From CAZYWA01 sp964650975 [NCBI: uncultured bacterium] (GTDB lineage Bacteria > JADJOY01): DNA of 18,337 bases. Positions 6,975 to 14,414 of the stretch are shown here, in pieces. Numbering within the stretch: the stretch's first letter is position 1; each line of letters opens with the position of its first letter. The position numbers and the translations under genes are program-made. The notes beneath the pieces were generated by a model that saw only the letters and a list, made by a program, of their open reading frames with translations, was not told the origin of the DNA and searched no databases. Location: positions 1 to 18,337 of the forward strand of contig CAZYWA010000107.1 in NCBI GenBank assembly GCA_964650975.1, written 5' to 3'.

Positions 6975-8110
6975 GGGGACCCTTCGGCGCGCTCGCGTGG
7001 AGCGTCGATCGGCACGTACACCTCGAACACGGTGCCGCGCGGCGTCCGCCGCGTGACGCGCATGAATCCGCCGTGGTCCTCGATCACCTTGAGCGCGATG
7101 GCGAGGCCGAGCCCGGTGCCGGACGGCTTGGTGGTGAAGAGCGGCGTGAAGATGCGGTCCTGGATCTCGGGCGAGATGCCGGGGCCCTCGTCGCGCACCT
7201 CCACCTTCACGAAGCGCGCGGAGGACCCGGCGCGCAGCACCCGGCTGTAGTCCGTGGCGTAGCAGGTCGCGATCTCGATGGTGCCTCGCGACGCCTGTGC
7301 CTCGGCCGCATTCCGCACCAGGTTCCGGAACACGCGGATGAACGCCTGTACGTCGACCCGGATCTCGGGAAGGCTGGGGTCGAAGAAGCAGCGCACCTCG
7401 ACCTCGCGGGTGGCCGCGTCCGCCTTCACCAGCTGGATCACCTCGTCGAGCATGCGGTGCACGTTGACCAGGTGACGCGGGCCCTGGACGTCGCGCGCGA
7501 GCTCCAGCACCGAGCCCACCAGCGCGTCGAGCCGCGTCACCTCGCGAACGATGACCTCCACGCACTCCTCGAGATCGCGACGTCCCGCGGCTCGGCGCGC
7601 CAGGAGTTGCGCCGCGCCCTGGATCCCGCCCAGCGGGTTTCGCACCTCGTGCGCGAGCCGAGCACCGAGCGCCTCGGCCATCGCCACGCGGTCGCCGCGC
7701 CGGACCTCCTCGGCGATCGCCTGCTGCGGCGTGCGATCCATGAGCACCAGCACGGCGCCGCGCATCGTCCCGCGCGCGTCGATCCACGGCGAGGCGAGCA
7801 CCTCGACCGGCAACGGCGCGTGCACGGGCCGCGACAGCGTCACCGTGCGGTTGGCCGCGCTCCCCCCGGTCTCGAGACAGCGCTGCGCGAGCCGCACGAC
7901 CTCCGGGTTTTCGGGAAGCGACTCGCCGAGTCGCGAGCCCACCGCACGCGCCTCCGAACGTCCCGTGATCCGCTCCGCGGCCGGGTTGATGCGCACCACG
8001 CGCAACTCCGAATCCACCACCACGACGCCCTCGACCAGGTTGGCCAGGACCTCGGACGCGATCGAATCCACCGCTGCGGCGCGGCGCGCGCTGGTGGCGG
8101 CTCGGAGCAT
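6971..8110 (-). CDS. ntrB: NtrB-type soluble sensor histidine kinase
   Basis: This encodes 379 residues with no membrane segment, so it should sense a cytoplasmic signal. A PAS-like domain covers about 15-125 (I-A-S-E-V-L-A-N-L-V-E-G-V-V-V-V-D ... I-N-P-A-A-E-R-I-T-G). The H-box is L-A-H154-E-V-R-N-P-L-G-G-I-Q-G-A-A-Q-L-L, very close to the NtrB signature HEIKNPLGGIRGAAQLL. The ATPase domain has N-box N-L-V-R-N-A-A-E-A (about 262-270), D-E-G-P-G-I, F-T-P-L-F-T-T-K and G-T-G-L-G-L-A-I-A. I chose ATG 8110, which has an AAGGTG 9 nt upstream; GTG 8122 and 8128 are alternatives that add four or six residues. In known systems NtrB controls NtrC phosphorylation under PII; no PII or glnA gene is visible here. 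Confidence 0.88.
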   Translation of the reverse strand: MLRAATSARRAAAVDSIASEVLANLVEGVVVVDSELRVVRINPAAERITGRSEARAVGSRLGESLPENPEVVRLAQRCLETGGSAANRTVTLSRPVHAPLPVEVLASPWIDARGTMRGAVLVLMDRTPQQAIAEEVRRGDRVAMAEALGARLAHEVRNPLGGIQGAAQLLARRAAGRRDLEECVEVIVREVTRLDALVGSVLELARDVQGPRHLVNVHRMLDEVIQLVKADAATREVEVRCFFDPSLPEIRVDVQAFIRVFRNLVRNAAEAQASRGTIEIATCYATDYSRVLRAGSSARFVKVEVRDEGPGISPEIQDRIFTPLFTTKPSGTGLGLAIALKVIEDHGGFMRVTRRTPRGTVFEVYVPIDAPRERAEGSP

Positions 8111-8259
8111 CGCGCTGGGCACCTTCACGGCACGGTCCGCGAAACGAATGCGAGGCAATCCGACGCCGAGGATGGCACGGGGGGCACCCGTTGAGAAAAC
8201 GCATCCGCCGTGATCCGAGGTAACCTCCCGGCGCGCATGCGGTCGGAGCGAGAGCGGCG

Positions 8260-8889
8260 ATGAGCGAACCGAGGCCGGTCCCCATCCGGTTCCTGTCCGC
8301 CGTGATCCTGACGGGGGGCGAGAGCCGCCGCATGGGCCGCGACAAGGCGCTCCTCCCGATGCCCGACGGACGCCCTCTGGTGCGCTGGGTCGCCGATCGA
8401 CTGGCGACGTTCTGCGATCCGGTGTTCGCGGTGGACCCCTCTCCCGAGCGGCTGACCCAGACCGGCATCCGGGCGGTGCCAGATCGCATCCGTGGTCGTG
8501 GCCCGCTGGCCGGCCTGGTGACCGGGCTCGAGATGTCACCGCACCGGCTCGCGCTCGTGGTCGGCTGTGACATGCCGTTCGTCGAGGAAGCCGTGGTCCG
8601 GCTACTGCTCGATCGCATCGACGACCTCGACGCTGCCGTGCCCGTGATCGCGGGAAGACTTCAGCCGCTCGGCGCGATCTACGCGACTTCGCTCCTCGAG
8701 CGCGCCATCCGGCTCGTCGAGGAACGCCCGGCGGGTCTCCACGAGCTCCTCGCGGAAGCGCGGATCCGCCGCGTCACCGAGGCCGAGCTGCGCACGGTCG
8801 ACCCGACGCTCGCCAGCTTCGCCAATCTCAATACACCCACCGACCTGGCCGGCGCCGTCGCGCACGCGTCGGGACGCGCGCTGCCGTGA
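8260..8889 (+). CDS. mobA: Molybdenum cofactor guanylyltransferase MobA
   Basis: This encodes 209 residues with a nucleotidyltransferase Rossmann-type fold. MobA transfers GMP from GTP to molybdopterin cofactor to give MGD. The nucleotide-binding signature is L-T-G-G-E-S-R-R-M-G-R-D-K (17-29), followed by G-C-D-M-P-F-V with metal-binding D104, a Q-P-L-G-A-I-Y segment typical of MobA, and a C-terminal N-L-N-T-P-T-D-L motif. The length is normal (about 190-210). ATG 8260 is divergent from ntrB (149-bp gap); GGAG at 8245-8248 is somewhat far for a Shine-Dalgarno site. The stop overlaps the next gene's GTG start (GTGA), so the two are probably co-translated. The family also has IspD- and GlmU-like relatives, but the C-terminus favours MobA. 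No molybdoenzyme gene is present in the window. Confidence 0.87.
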   Translation: MSEPRPVPIRFLSAVILTGGESRRMGRDKALLPMPDGRPLVRWVADRLATFCDPVFAVDPSPERLTQTGIRAVPDRIRGRGPLAGLVTGLEMSPHRLALVVGCDMPFVEEAVVRLLLDRIDDLDAAVPVIAGRLQPLGAIYATSLLERAIRLVEERPAGLHELLAEARIRRVTEAELRTVDPTLASFANLNTPTDLAGAVAHASGRALP

Positions 8890-10532
8890 TCACACTCGCC
8901 TGGGTGATCACCATCGGCTACGGGCTGGTCGGTGCGCTGCTCGCGCTCTTCGGGCTGCACCGGCTGCAGCTCACCTGGCTCTTTCACCGCCACCGCCGCG
9001 ACCGCCGCGGCGTCTCGCGCGTCGCTCCGGCCCCGCTCCGGTCGGATCCACCGACGGTGACCGTGCAGCTGCCGATCTACAACGAGCGCTACGTGGCCGA
9101 GCGGCTGCTGCGCGCGGTGTCGAAGCTCCGTCACCCGCGAGAACGGCTCGAGATCCAGGTGCTCGACGATTCGACCGACGACACGACCGCGCTGGTGGCG
9201 CGGCTGGTCGCCGAGCTCGCGGACGCGGGTGTCCCGATCGTGCATCTCACGCGGCCGACCCGCCGCGGATTCAAGGCCGGCGCCCTCGCCAACGGGCTCG
9301 CGCGCAGCCGTGGCGAGCTGATCGCGATCTTCGACGCGGACTTCGTGCCGCCGCCCGATCTGCTCGAACGGCTCTGCGCGCCTTTCGCCGACCCGGGCGT
9401 GGGCATGGTCCAGGCGCGCTGGACGCACCTCAACCGCGATCACTCGCTCTTGACGCGGCTCGAGGCGGTGCTGCTCGACGGGCACTTCGTGGTCGAGCAC
9501 ACCGCGCGTCATCGCTCCGGCCGGCTCTTCAACTTCAACGGCACCGCCGGGATCTGGCGGCGCGAGGCGATCGAACAGGCCGGCGGCTGGCAGCACGACA
9601 CGCTCACCGAGGATCTGGACCTCTCGTACCGCGCGCAGCTCGCCGGCTGGCGGTTCGTGTACTTGCCCGAGGTCACCGTGCCCGCGGAGCTGCCGGTCGA
9701 GTTCGCCGGCTTCCGCGCCCAGCAGCGTCGCTGGGCCATGGGAGGCGCCCAGACCGCGCGCAAGCTCTGGAAGCGGGTGCTCGAGGCGCCGCTGCCGGCC
9801 GCGGTCAAGATCGAGGCGATGGCGCACCTGGGCGGTCCCTTCGCCTACGTTCTCACGGCGCTCGCGACGGCGTTCATCGGCCCTGCGCTGGCGCTTCGCT
9901 CGTGGGTGCCGGCCCACGCTGGTCTGGCGCTCGACCTGCCGCTCCTGGTCGGTGGAACCGGATCGGCGCTCGCGTTCCTGGCCATGGGACAAACCGGATT
10001 CGCGGGTCGTGACCGGTGCCGCTGGACCGAGCTTCCGCTGGCGCTCGGATTGAGCGCCTCGCTCTCGTTCGTGAACGCGGTCGCGGTGCTGCGGGGGCTG
10101 GCCGGCGTCGACGCACCGTTCGAGCGGACGCCCAAGTTTGGCGTGATCGGCCGCCACTCGACCTGGCGCGACAAGCGCTACCGCGCGCTCGCCGCAGCGC
10201 CCTGGCTCGAAATGCTGCTGGCCTCGACCACGCTCGGCGCGCTGGCCCTGGCGCTGGCCGGCGGGCGATGGCTCGCGGTGCCGTTCCTCGCGATCTTCAG
10301 CTTCGGCTATTCGTTCGCGGCGTTCCGGAGCGTGAGCGACCGGCTGGACCGCATGCGCGGGCACTCGGTTTCGGAGACGGGCTGGGCCCCGCCGCTCACG
10401 GCCGAGAGATCCATCTTCAAGCCGCGTTTCGCAGCTGGGACCGCCGCTCCAGCCACGCGCGAGCCTCGTCGAGCCGATCCTGCACCCAGCGTCCCAATCC
10501 CAGCGGCCGTTCGCGAATCGCCCGCCACGTGA
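8886..10532 (+). CDS. Membrane glycosyltransferase family 2 (cellulose/mannan synthase-like)
   Basis: This encodes 548 residues starting at GTG 8886. One N-terminal membrane segment (about 5-25) precedes a cytoplasmic GT-A domain with [14 protein letters not shown] (about 94-99), D-A-D-F (about 150), T-E-D-L-D-L-S-Y-R (about 241-249) and Q-Q-R-R-W (about 279-283). These are the D, DxD, TED and QxxRW motifs of processive GT2 synthases. About four to five membrane segments follow (near 314-338, 348-371, 383-407, 440-475). The product could be a beta-glucan, glucomannan or other envelope polysaccharide, or a glycolipid; the sequence does not say. No cyclic-di-GMP PilZ domain or cellulose subunit gene is nearby. 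The last 39 codons (Pro/Ala/Arg-rich) overlap the convergent lptF-like gene. Confidence 0.88.
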   Translation: MITLAWVITIGYGLVGALLALFGLHRLQLTWLFHRHRRDRRGVSRVAPAPLRSDPPTVTVQLPIYNERYVAERLLRAVSKLRHPRERLEIQVLDDSTDDTTALVARLVAELADAGVPIVHLTRPTRRGFKAGALANGLARSRGELIAIFDADFVPPPDLLERLCAPFADPGVGMVQARWTHLNRDHSLLTRLEAVLLDGHFVVEHTARHRSGRLFNFNGTAGIWRREAIEQAGGWQHDTLTEDLDLSYRAQLAGWRFVYLPEVTVPAELPVEFAGFRAQQRRWAMGGAQTARKLWKRVLEAPLPAAVKIEAMAHLGGPFAYVLTALATAFIGPALALRSWVPAHAGLALDLPLLVGGTGSALAFLAMGQTGFAGRDRCRWTELPLALGLSASLSFVNAVAVLRGLAGVDAPFERTPKFGVIGRHSTWRDKRYRALAAAPWLEMLLASTTLGALALALAGGRWLAVPFLAIFSFGYSFAAFRSVSDRLDRMRGHSVSETGWAPPLTAERSIFKPRFAAGTAAPATREPRRADPAPSVPIPAAVRESPAT

Positions 10533-11700
10533 GCGCGGCTCCGAGCCCACCGAGGACTGCGTTCGCGAGCCACGCCGCCGCCCACACCGGCAGTCTCAGG
10601 TGGCCGGGCAGGACGTTGTTCTTCGCGAGATTGTCGCCGGCCACCATGGCGCCGTAGTAGAGCGCGATCAGCGCCAGCGAGAGCGCGAAGCCCCACACGC
10701 GGCCGCTGCGCTGCGGCTGGATGCCGAGCGGAATGCCGGCGAGCGGCAGCACCAGACACGCGAACGGGATGGCGAAGCGGCGGTGGAACTCGAGCAGTGC
10801 CCGCACCCAGTCGCCGCCCGGAGTCCAGAGCTGCTCCTGGAACTCGCGCCACAGCCGGCGCAACCCCATCTCCTTCACGTCCTCGGTGGGCAGGTCGCTC
10901 AGGATGCGCGCGTTCAAATCCAGGCTCAGCGCGTAGCTGTCGAAGTGGATCTCCTGCAAGCGCTTCCCGCCCTCCTCGAGGAGCTGTTGCTCGCCGTCCT
11001 CGAGCTCGATCTCGACGGTGAACGCTTGCTTGTTCGAGTGGATGAGGCCGCGCTTGGCGAAGATCGTCTGGGGATGCTCGGGATCGCGCGAGTCGTAGAT
11101 CATCAGCCCTTCCAGCCGCTCGCCCCGCACCGGAACCTTTTCGGCGTAGATCATCACGTTGTCGAACTCGGTCAGGAACACCCGTTCCTGGATGCCGACC
11201 GTGGCGTTGGTCCGCGCGATGTCGATGAAGGTGAGCCGCGCGGTCCGGAAGCCCCACGGGTAACCGACGATCATGAGCCCCATGCACACCACCCACGCGA
11301 GCGCCGCGATCGCCAGCACCGGGCCGAACATCTGCGCCGGGCTCACACCCGAGGCCTTCATCGCCACGATCTCGTGGTCGCTGGACAGCCGGCTGAAACC
11401 GACCAGGATTCCGAGCAACAGCGCCATCGGCAGCGTGAGCCCCGCGAACGGCACCGCGATCGCGAGGATCAGCTTGCCGAGATCGCCGACGCTCACCCCC
11501 TTGTTGACCGCGAACTCCATCATGCGCAGCAGCTGCCGCGCGAGAAACGTGAAGCAGAACAGAAAAAACCCGAGGCCCATCGGCTCGGCGGCCTCGCGCG
11601 CGATGCTGCGAAACAGGATGCGCCCCGGCCACAGCGCCTTGGGGCCGAACGCGTGCGAGCGACGGAGCGCGATGGACGCGGTGGAAGGAAACGCGGTCAT
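10417..11700 (-). CDS. lptF: LptF/LptG-family lipopolysaccharide export permease
   Basis: This encodes 427 residues with the six-helix layout of LptF/LptG: three N-terminal membrane segments (about 42-62, 74-102, 124-147), a periplasmic beta-jellyroll-like region (about 150-300; T-E-F-D-N-V-M-I-Y-A-E-K and G-L-M-I-Y-D), then three more segments (about 308-328, 333-353, 366-390). The conserved cytoplasmic coupling region S-S-D-H-E-I-V-A-M-K-A-S-G-V-S lies at about 105-119. In the Lpt complex these proteins work with the LptB ATPase to extract LPS from the inner membrane. LptF and LptG are hard to tell apart here; the symbol is the likelier choice, not certain. A partner gene is not adjacent. 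The start is ATG 11700; a TGCTAGCAT extended -10-like site lies just upstream on the minus strand (11726-11734). A short Arg-rich tail ends the protein. Confidence 0.85.
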   Translation of the reverse strand: MTAFPSTASIALRRSHAFGPKALWPGRILFRSIAREAAEPMGLGFFLFCFTFLARQLLRMMEFAVNKGVSVGDLGKLILAIAVPFAGLTLPMALLLGILVGFSRLSSDHEIVAMKASGVSPAQMFGPVLAIAALAWVVCMGLMIVGYPWGFRTARLTFIDIARTNATVGIQERVFLTEFDNVMIYAEKVPVRGERLEGLMIYDSRDPEHPQTIFAKRGLIHSNKQAFTVEIELEDGEQQLLEEGGKRLQEIHFDSYALSLDLNARILSDLPTEDVKEMGLRRLWREFQEQLWTPGGDWVRALLEFHRRFAIPFACLVLPLAGIPLGIQPQRSGRVWGFALSLALIALYYGAMVAGDNLAKNNVLPGHLRLPVWAAAWLANAVLGGLGAALTWRAIRERPLGLGRWVQDRLDEARAWLERRSQLRNAA

Positions 11701-11850
11701 CCGGGAGGTCTCACGGGAAGCCGCGATGCTAGCAGGCCGGTGGTCTCGGTGGCTCCGGCAAGCAGGGCTCGCTCGGTACCCACCCTGGGCACCCTGATAG
11801 ACTTCCTCGCCCATGCGCGTCCTTCGGTCCGCTGCTCCGGAGCCTCGTTC

Positions 11851-12819
11851 GTGGAAGTGATCCGCGACCTGGGGCGCTCGGGGCGCCGCATCGAGCGCTC
11901 GGTGGTGACGGTCGGCAACTTCGACGGCGTCCATCGCGGACACCAGCAGCTCTTCGCGCGGGTGCGCGCCGAGGCGGCGCGTCTCGACGCGCCGGCGGTG
12001 GTCTACACGTTCGATCCGCACCCCGAGCAGGTGCTGCGTCCGGACCGCGCTCCGGAGACTCTCACCGGCCTTCCCAAGCGGATCCGGCTGATCCGCGAGT
12101 GCGGCATGGACGTGCTGGTCTGCGAGCACTTCACCCGCGAGTTCGCCGGTCAGGAACCGGAGCAGTTCATCGACGACGTGCTGGTCCACCAGCTCGGCGC
12201 GCGCAAGGTGGTGATCGGCTACGACTTCTGCTTCGGCCGCGCCTGCCGTGGCACTCCCGAGTTCATGCTCGGCGAAGCGCCCCGCCACGGGCTCGAGGCC
12301 GAGGTGTTTCCGGCTTTTCAGTGGAAGGGCGACGTGGTGAGCAGCACGCGCATTCGTGGGCTGCTCAAGGAAGGCGACGTACGGCTCGCGTCCGAGCTCC
12401 TGGGCCGTTACTACCTGGCGCAGGGGCACGTGGTGGCGGGTGACAGGCGCGGACGGGTCCTGGGTTTCCCCACGGCGAACCTGGCACCGCCCGACGAGCT
12501 GCTGCCCAAGCGCGGCGTCTACGCCACCTGGGTCGAGATCGCGGGGCGGCACCACGCCGGCGTCTCGAACGTGGGTGTCGCTCCCACCTTCGGAGGCGGA
12601 GTGCTCACGGTCGAGGTTCACGTCCTCGATTTTCAGTCCGATCTCTACGGCCAATCGATCGGCGTGCGCTTCGTCGACCGGATCCGCGACGAGCAGAAGT
12701 TCGGCGGAATCGGCGAGCTCACCACGCAGATCCAGCGCGACGTCGAGAGGGCGCGAGTCATCCTGGGCGAGTCCGATCCGTCCGGCCCCCGGCTCACCGA
12801 CGAGGGAGATCGAGCATGA
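11851..12819 (+). CDS. ribF: Bifunctional riboflavin kinase / FAD synthetase RibF
   Basis: This encodes 322 residues. The N-terminal FAD synthetase domain has V-G-N-F-D-G-V-H-R-G-H (21-31), Y-T-F-D-P-H-P, a V-I-G-Y-D-F-C-F-G segment and V-S-S-T-R-I-R (about 163-169). The C-terminal riboflavin kinase domain has G-R-V-L-G-F-P-T-A-N-L (about 202-212), K-R-G-V-Y-A and N-V-G-V-A-P-T-F. It converts riboflavin to FMN and FAD. I chose GTG 11851 because GGAG (11839-11842) is 8 nt upstream; GTG 11857 is the next option. The ATG at 11813 is out of frame. The stop overlaps the next gene's start (ATGA), and AGGGAGA near its end serves as that gene's ribosome site. The length is typical (about 300-320). 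Confidence 0.93.
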   Translation: MEVIRDLGRSGRRIERSVVTVGNFDGVHRGHQQLFARVRAEAARLDAPAVVYTFDPHPEQVLRPDRAPETLTGLPKRIRLIRECGMDVLVCEHFTREFAGQEPEQFIDDVLVHQLGARKVVIGYDFCFGRACRGTPEFMLGEAPRHGLEAEVFPAFQWKGDVVSSTRIRGLLKEGDVRLASELLGRYYLAQGHVVAGDRRGRVLGFPTANLAPPDELLPKRGVYATWVEIAGRHHAGVSNVGVAPTFGGGVLTVEVHVLDFQSDLYGQSIGVRFVDRIRDEQKFGGIGELTTQIQRDVERARVILGESDPSGPRLTDEGDRA

Positions 12820-13313
12820 GCGACAACCGCTGGGTGAAAGTGGGGTTACCGCTGCTGATCGCGCTCGCCGCCGCGTGGTGGCTCTCGAGCGGCGGCAAGA
12901 GCTCCGAAGAGGAAGCCATCCGCAAGCGGCTCGCCGAGGGCAAGGCGGCGTGGGAAGCACAGGACACCGAGAAATTCATGAGCTTCTTCGACGTCACGTA
13001 CGAAGACCGCTCGGGCGTCCTCAATTACCCGTTGCTCAAGGAGTACCACCTCCATCATCTGTTCAAGGATCGCTGCCAGCTGCGGGCCGACATCCAGGGC
13101 GTGCGCATCCAGGTGGCGGGCACCAAGGCCACGGTGACCTTCGATGCCACCGGCAGCAAGGACTGCAGCGGCTCGGGACCGGTCTACTTCGTGGGCCAGC
13201 CAGGGCACGCGACGCCGATCACCCTCGAGCTCGAGAAGAAGGGCAAGGTCAATCCCGCGTGGGTCGTGGTGCGCAGCTCGGGCGCCGTGAACGCGGATAA
13301 TCTCGCGGGTTAG
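12816..13313 (+). CDS. Membrane-anchored NTF2-like protein, hypothetical
   Basis: This encodes 165 residues. One uncleaved-looking hydrophobic segment (V-G-L-P-L-L-I-A-L-A-A-A-W-W-L, about 9-23) follows a short positively charged N-terminus, so the rest should face the periplasm. The exported part begins with a helix E-E-E-A-I-R-K-R-L-A-E-G-K-A-A-W-E-A-Q-D, followed by F-M-S-F-F-D-V-T-Y-E-D-R-S-G. This is the pattern of SnoaL/NTF2-like folds (helix, then F-hydrophobic-D), with later strands V-R-I-Q-V-A-G-T-K-A-T-V-T-F-D-A-T. Assignment to that fold is an inference. It overlaps ribF by 4 nt (ATGA) with Shine-Dalgarno AGGGAGA 6 nt upstream, so it is translationally coupled to ribF, but a functional tie is unproven. 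Copy 3 of the repeat lies 43 bp after the stop. Confidence 0.75.
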   Translation: MSDNRWVKVGLPLLIALAAAWWLSSGGKSSEEEAIRKRLAEGKAAWEAQDTEKFMSFFDVTYEDRSGVLNYPLLKEYHLHHLFKDRCQLRADIQGVRIQVAGTKATVTFDATGSKDCSGSGPVYFVGQPGHATPITLELEKKGKVNPAWVVVRSSGAVNADNLAG

Positions 13314-13355
13314 CAGTCATCGAGAGATGAGCCGCCGTCGTTACGCCGATATTCT

Positions 13356-13401
13356 CCCGGGGGTCTGTTCCAGCCCCCTGTCCCGAAGCCCGAGATTCGG
13401 G
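13356..13401 (+). repeat. Double-hairpin repeat, copy 3
   Basis: This is the third copy, about 13 kb from the other two, between the NTF2-like gene and meaB. Hairpin A pairs GGGGG (13359-13363) and C-T (13365-13366) with A-G (13372-13373) and CCCCC (13374-13378), with one bulged T and loop GTTCC. Hairpin B pairs CCCGAA (13382-13387) with TTCGGG (13396-13401). The paired bases next to the loop differ between the copies yet still pair. It ends 17 bp before the meaB start codon, so it could also act in the meaB leader. Confidence 0.7.
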
Positions 13402-13418
13402 TAACCGCTTTCCCAGCC

Positions 13419-14414
13419 ATGGACGAAGCGCGCGCGACCGAGCTGCTCGAGAAGATCCGCGCCGGCGACGTGCGGGCGCTCACCAAGCTCTTGTCGTGGG
13501 TCGAAGCGCTCACGCCGGATCGGGTGCAGTTCCTGGCGCGGCTTCACGCGCTCACCGGTCACGCCGCCACGGTGGGATTCACGGGGCCGCCGGGCGCGGG
13601 GAAGTCGACGCTGGTCGACCGGCTCACGGTGGCGCTCCGCAGGCGCGACGAGACCGTGGGCATCCTCGCGGTTGATCCGTCGAGCCCCTACACCGAGGGC
13701 GCGATCCTCGCCGATCGCATCCGCATGCAGCGCCATGCGGAGGATTCCGGCGTCTTCATCCGCAGTGTCGGAACGCGCGGCAGCCGCGGTGGCTTGATGC
13801 GCGCCGCGCGGGCGCTGGTCGAAGTGCTCGACGCGTTCGGCAAGGACTGGGTGCTGATCGAGACGGTGGGCGTGGGGCAAACCGAGCTCGACGTGGTGCG
13901 CGTCGCGCACACCACCGTGGTGGTGCTGGTGCCCGAAGCCGGCGACGTCATCCAGGCCATGAAGGCCGGACTCATGGAAGTCGCCGACGTGTTCGTGGTC
14001 AACAAGGGCGATCGGCCTGGCGCCGCGCAGCGTGCCGCGGAGCTACGTGCCGCGGTGCGCCTCGGCCCCCGCGCCGACGGCTGGGACGTGCCGGTCCTCA
14101 TCACCCACGCGCACGACAACACCGGTGTCGACGCGCTCTCCGACGCGATCCACCAGCACCGCGCATGGCTCGCGACCCACCCACCACCTCACGCCGCCGC
14201 GCATCGGCGCGGCGAGTTCCTCGACTTGGTAGCCGATCAAGTGCGGCAGCGCGCCGAGGCGAAGCTCGCGAGCACGCCGTGGAGCGGCCTGCTGGCGCGA
14301 ATCGAGCGCGGCGACGAGAGTCCTTACGCGCTGGTGCTGGAAGCACTCGGCCAAGGCCTGGCCGAGCCGGAGCCCGCGCCGGCGGCTGCGACCAAGCCGA
14401 TTGCCGAGAGCTGA
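13419..14414 (+). CDS. meaB: MeaB/ArgK-family GTPase, methylmalonyl-CoA mutase chaperone
   Basis: This encodes 331 residues of the G3E/SIMIBI P-loop GTPases. MeaB protects and reloads adenosylcobalamin-dependent methylmalonyl-CoA mutase (or a related acyl-CoA mutase). Motifs are Walker A G-P-P-G-A-G-K-S-T (56-64), D-P-S-S-P, the switch region E-T-V-G-V-G-Q-T-E (148-156) and N-K-G-D (195-198; NKAD in many homologues) for guanine recognition. An N-terminal helical arm and a C-terminal helical dimerisation segment are present, ending in a Pro/Ala-rich tail. ATG 13419 has no visible Shine-Dalgarno site; the repeat element occupies the leader. No mutase or cobalamin gene is nearby, which is unusual. 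The last 91 bp overlap the convergent pgeF. Confidence 0.92.
   Translation: MDEARATELLEKIRAGDVRALTKLLSWVEALTPDRVQFLARLHALTGHAATVGFTGPPGAGKSTLVDRLTVALRRRDETVGILAVDPSSPYTEGAILADRIRMQRHAEDSGVFIRSVGTRGSRGGLMRAARALVEVLDAFGKDWVLIETVGVGQTELDVVRVAHTTVVVLVPEAGDVIQAMKAGLMEVADVFVVNKGDRPGAAQRAAELRAAVRLGPRADGWDVPVLITHAHDNTGVDALSDAIHQHRAWLATHPPPHAAAHRRGEFLDLVADQVRQRAEAKLASTPWSGLLARIERGDESPYALVLEALGQGLAEPEPAPAAATKPIAES

Noticed and set aside
8173-8190. TGGCAC resembling a sigma-54 -24 element in the ntrB-mobA gap
   Set aside because: The GC needed at -12 is not at the right distance; the following bases are a G-run then CACCC.
6975-8618. A single very long minus-strand frame running from ntrC back through ntrB to about 8618
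   Set aside because: Upstream of the ntrC GTG the translation is Arg/Gly/Ala-rich without family motifs, while the other frame carries all NtrB motifs. It is a high-GC shadow frame.
10600-11850. Upstream extension of the ribF frame antisense to the lptF-like gene
   Set aside because: The translation is Arg/His/Glu-rich with no motif. RibF homology starts at about 11905 and a good ribosome site precedes GTG 11851.
11813-11860. ATG 11813 as a start for ribF
   Set aside because: It is in another frame and reaches a stop after 15 codons.
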